This document shows positions 33,301 through 34,650 of a stretch of 34,650 nt of DNA, piece by piece. The position numbers were made by a program, and so were the translations under genes. The notes under the pieces were generated by a model. It had not been told where the DNA came from and did not search any database. It was given only the letters and a program-made list of their open reading frames with translations. The number at the start of each line of letters is the position of its first letter. The first letter of the stretch is position 1. Source of the stretch: Gnetum montanum (Eukaryota; Streptophyta; Gnetopsida; Gnetales; Gnetaceae). The DNA lies in the NCBI GenBank assembly GCA_015680685.1, contig MNCI01005518.1, positions 8,077 through 42,726 on the forward strand. The letters are read 5' to 3'.

Positions 33301-34080
33301 TCTCCTCTAGAATGATTAGGGAAAAAGATCCAAAGTTTTGTATAGATAAACTGTCTATACATGAAAGGCAAGTAGTTCTAGATCGCATAAATGGGTTCAT
33401 AAATAGTTAAGTAATTCTTGATAAAAAATCTTCCAAACATGCCATTCAAAACTGTGTCTTCAACTTTGTTGGAAATCTTAAAAGATGGTGGAACCAAATA
33501 GATTCTAACATAAAAAAAAAGTTACTTACTAGACCTTCTATTTTATTTATAAATGTCATTACTACAAAATTTTTAGGGCATAAGGCAAATTATATAGATA
33601 CGTATAGAGATATGTTTTTCAAAGCTAGGTTACATAAAATACAAAATGTTTATGAGTATTTAGACACAATGGAAGACTAGTATTATCATGGTAAACTTAC
33701 TCATGATCGATTTTCCAAAGAACATCTCTTAGGATCTTTGCCACAACCCTTTTGTGACAAATACCAAATGAAGGTAAAATAATTAGGCTATAGTATTGAT
33801 GACATAAGTTTTAGTGCTATTAGACAACTAATAGATGTTGTTAATAGAGACCTTTGTCAGGACATGAAAGCCAAGTCTCTTATGAAACAAATATGTCATA
33901 AATTAGGAAAATTTATTTGTAATGGTTTATGCCTAGAAAACTAGTTCCAATTTGCTTCAAGATCTAGTTGTTGTTCTCAATGACATGAATGCAAAAACAA
34001 ACTGCAATGGAGATAGAAACAAAAATATTCTCCTCCCAAATCATCTAAAATTTTTTGTCTGATGTTCAAATGTCGTTCAC
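33300..34080 (+). pseudogene. Coat-protein-like region of endogenous pararetrovirus
   Basis: One frame holds from about 33330 to 33950, broken only by stops at 33408 (TAA), 33678 (TAG), 33780 (TAA) and 33942 (TAG). Within it NFVGNLKRWW, YRDMFFKARLHKIQNVYEYL and HDRFSKEHLLGSLPQPFCDK fit the helical capsid core shared by caulimovirid coat proteins and gypsy gag. A degenerate zinc-knuckle-like CLMFKCRSHKLPKK lies near 34056-34100. The similarity to retrotransposon gag means this part alone cannot separate virus from transposon; the upstream movement-protein-like region favours a pararetrovirus. It is inactivated by stops and truncation. Confidence 0.55.
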
Positions 34081-34122
34081 ATAAACTACCAAAAAAAAAT
34101 GTCAAATTTTTCCTTTTCTAGG

Positions 34123-34650
34123 TGATGAGACACGATATGCACAAGCCACGATATTGCGTACGCGATATCGCGGTCCATCGCCAAATCTATAAGTAAGAGG
34201 CCGCACTCCCCTCATTTATCATCCTAGGCTAGAAGTAGCAAAGCTCTGGCAGATTGATCACCCCAGAGATAGAATATTTTCCATGTGCCCATAGTAGAAG
34301 TCCCCCAAGTGAATGATTCTTTATTCGAACAGCTTTGTACCTGAACACAAGTTGTGTACGGCAATAAAGACGAACTTTGTGGATAAACCTTGCAGTACAT
34401 GGATAGGTTTATTTAATGTTATTTATTTCTTTCCTAGTAGCATGGCATGAGTACGACTTGGTTACGAGCATTGGCGAATGTGTACGACTAGCCAAGGAAT
34501 CGGCTACTCATCGCGATTAGACTCTCTCACCCTTACCTCCTAGAACATGGGACAAGTACAACTTGATTACGAGCATCTATGGATGTGTACGGCTAGTCAA
34601 GGAATCAGCTGCTTGTCACACTTAGGCTAGTTAGGTGCCTCAGTACGACC
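34123..34650 (+). repeat. Athila-like LTR, partial (runs off window)
   Basis: It starts TGATGAG at 34123-34129 inside the pararetrovirus remnant. It holds the palindrome array, a TATA variant TATAAGTA (34188-34195) and AATAAA (34363-34368), and follows the LTR at 9196 through TTATTCGA and GTACGGCAATAAAGACGAAC. A 105-bp tandem duplication (34451-34625) lies in its downstream part. The end is outside the window, so solo LTR or full element cannot be told. Confidence 0.82.
34134..34195 (+). promoter_or_regulatory. LTR U3 promoter: phased GATATC-like array and TATA box
   Basis: Cores lie at 34134 (GATATG), 34150 (GATATT) and 34164 (GATATC), with spacings of 16 and 14 bp. TATAAGTA starts 18 bp after the last core, the same gap as in two other LTRs. 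Confidence 0.55.

Larger units (their letters stand above)
31424..34122 (+). mobile_element. Endogenous caulimovirid-like remnant (truncated)
   Basis: The order primer site, movement-protein-like region, lysine-rich linker and coat-protein-like region matches the 5' half of a plant pararetrovirus polyprotein. The remnant carries many stops and at least one frameshift. No protease, RT or RNase H is present, because an LTR begins at 34123. Endogenous caulimovirids are known from gymnosperms and angiosperms. The genus cannot be decided without RT. Confidence 0.6.

Overview
The window looks like nuclear DNA of a large-genome seed plant, most likely a gymnosperm. The evidence is AT-rich intergenic sequence, several nested and heavily decayed Ty3/gypsy LTR retrotransposons, an endogenous pararetrovirus-like remnant, and one intron-rich nuclear gene. 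The species cannot be fixed from the sequence. One ambiguous base (n, near 28156) points to a draft assembly.

Left block (1-20400), a nest of retrotransposons. A minus-strand Athila-like element runs off the left edge (gag 1-700, tRNA-Asp-type primer site, LTR 842-1689). A decayed plus-strand internal region (about 2690-5240) leads into a 3' LTR (5250-6136). A second minus-strand Athila-like element (LTR from 19941 to about 20400, primer site 19923-19939, gag 19811 to 18323 continuing at 7443 to about 6600) is split by a Tekay/Del-like chromovirus composite at 7444-18322. That composite has near-matching 5-bp target duplications. Its pol reads protease, RT, RNase H, integrase and chromodomain-like tail. 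The slot where its own primer site and gag should lie holds a plus-strand Athila-like LTR, primer site and gag (9196 to about 12660).

Middle block (22231-26750), the only intact gene: a minus-strand, 11-exon gene for D-glycerate 3-kinase (GLYK), the last enzyme of photorespiration. The exons join in frame into 334 codons. The first good ATG follows a TATA box and starts directly at the kinase domain, with no obvious chloroplast transit peptide. This could reflect an alternative promoter, an unseen upstream exon, or a one-base error.

Right block (26750-34650): gene-poor repetitive DNA with short tandem duplications and imperfect palindromes (28560-29830), SINE-like fragments (31100-31352), then a caulimovirid-like remnant (31424-34122: primer site, movement-protein-like and coat-protein-like regions). 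It is cut at 34123 by another LTR of the Athila-like family, which runs off the right edge.

The four well-preserved LTRs of this family share an array of GATATC-like 6-bp palindromes, mostly spaced exactly 14 bp apart, just upstream of the TATA box. This is the most striking regulatory pattern seen here.
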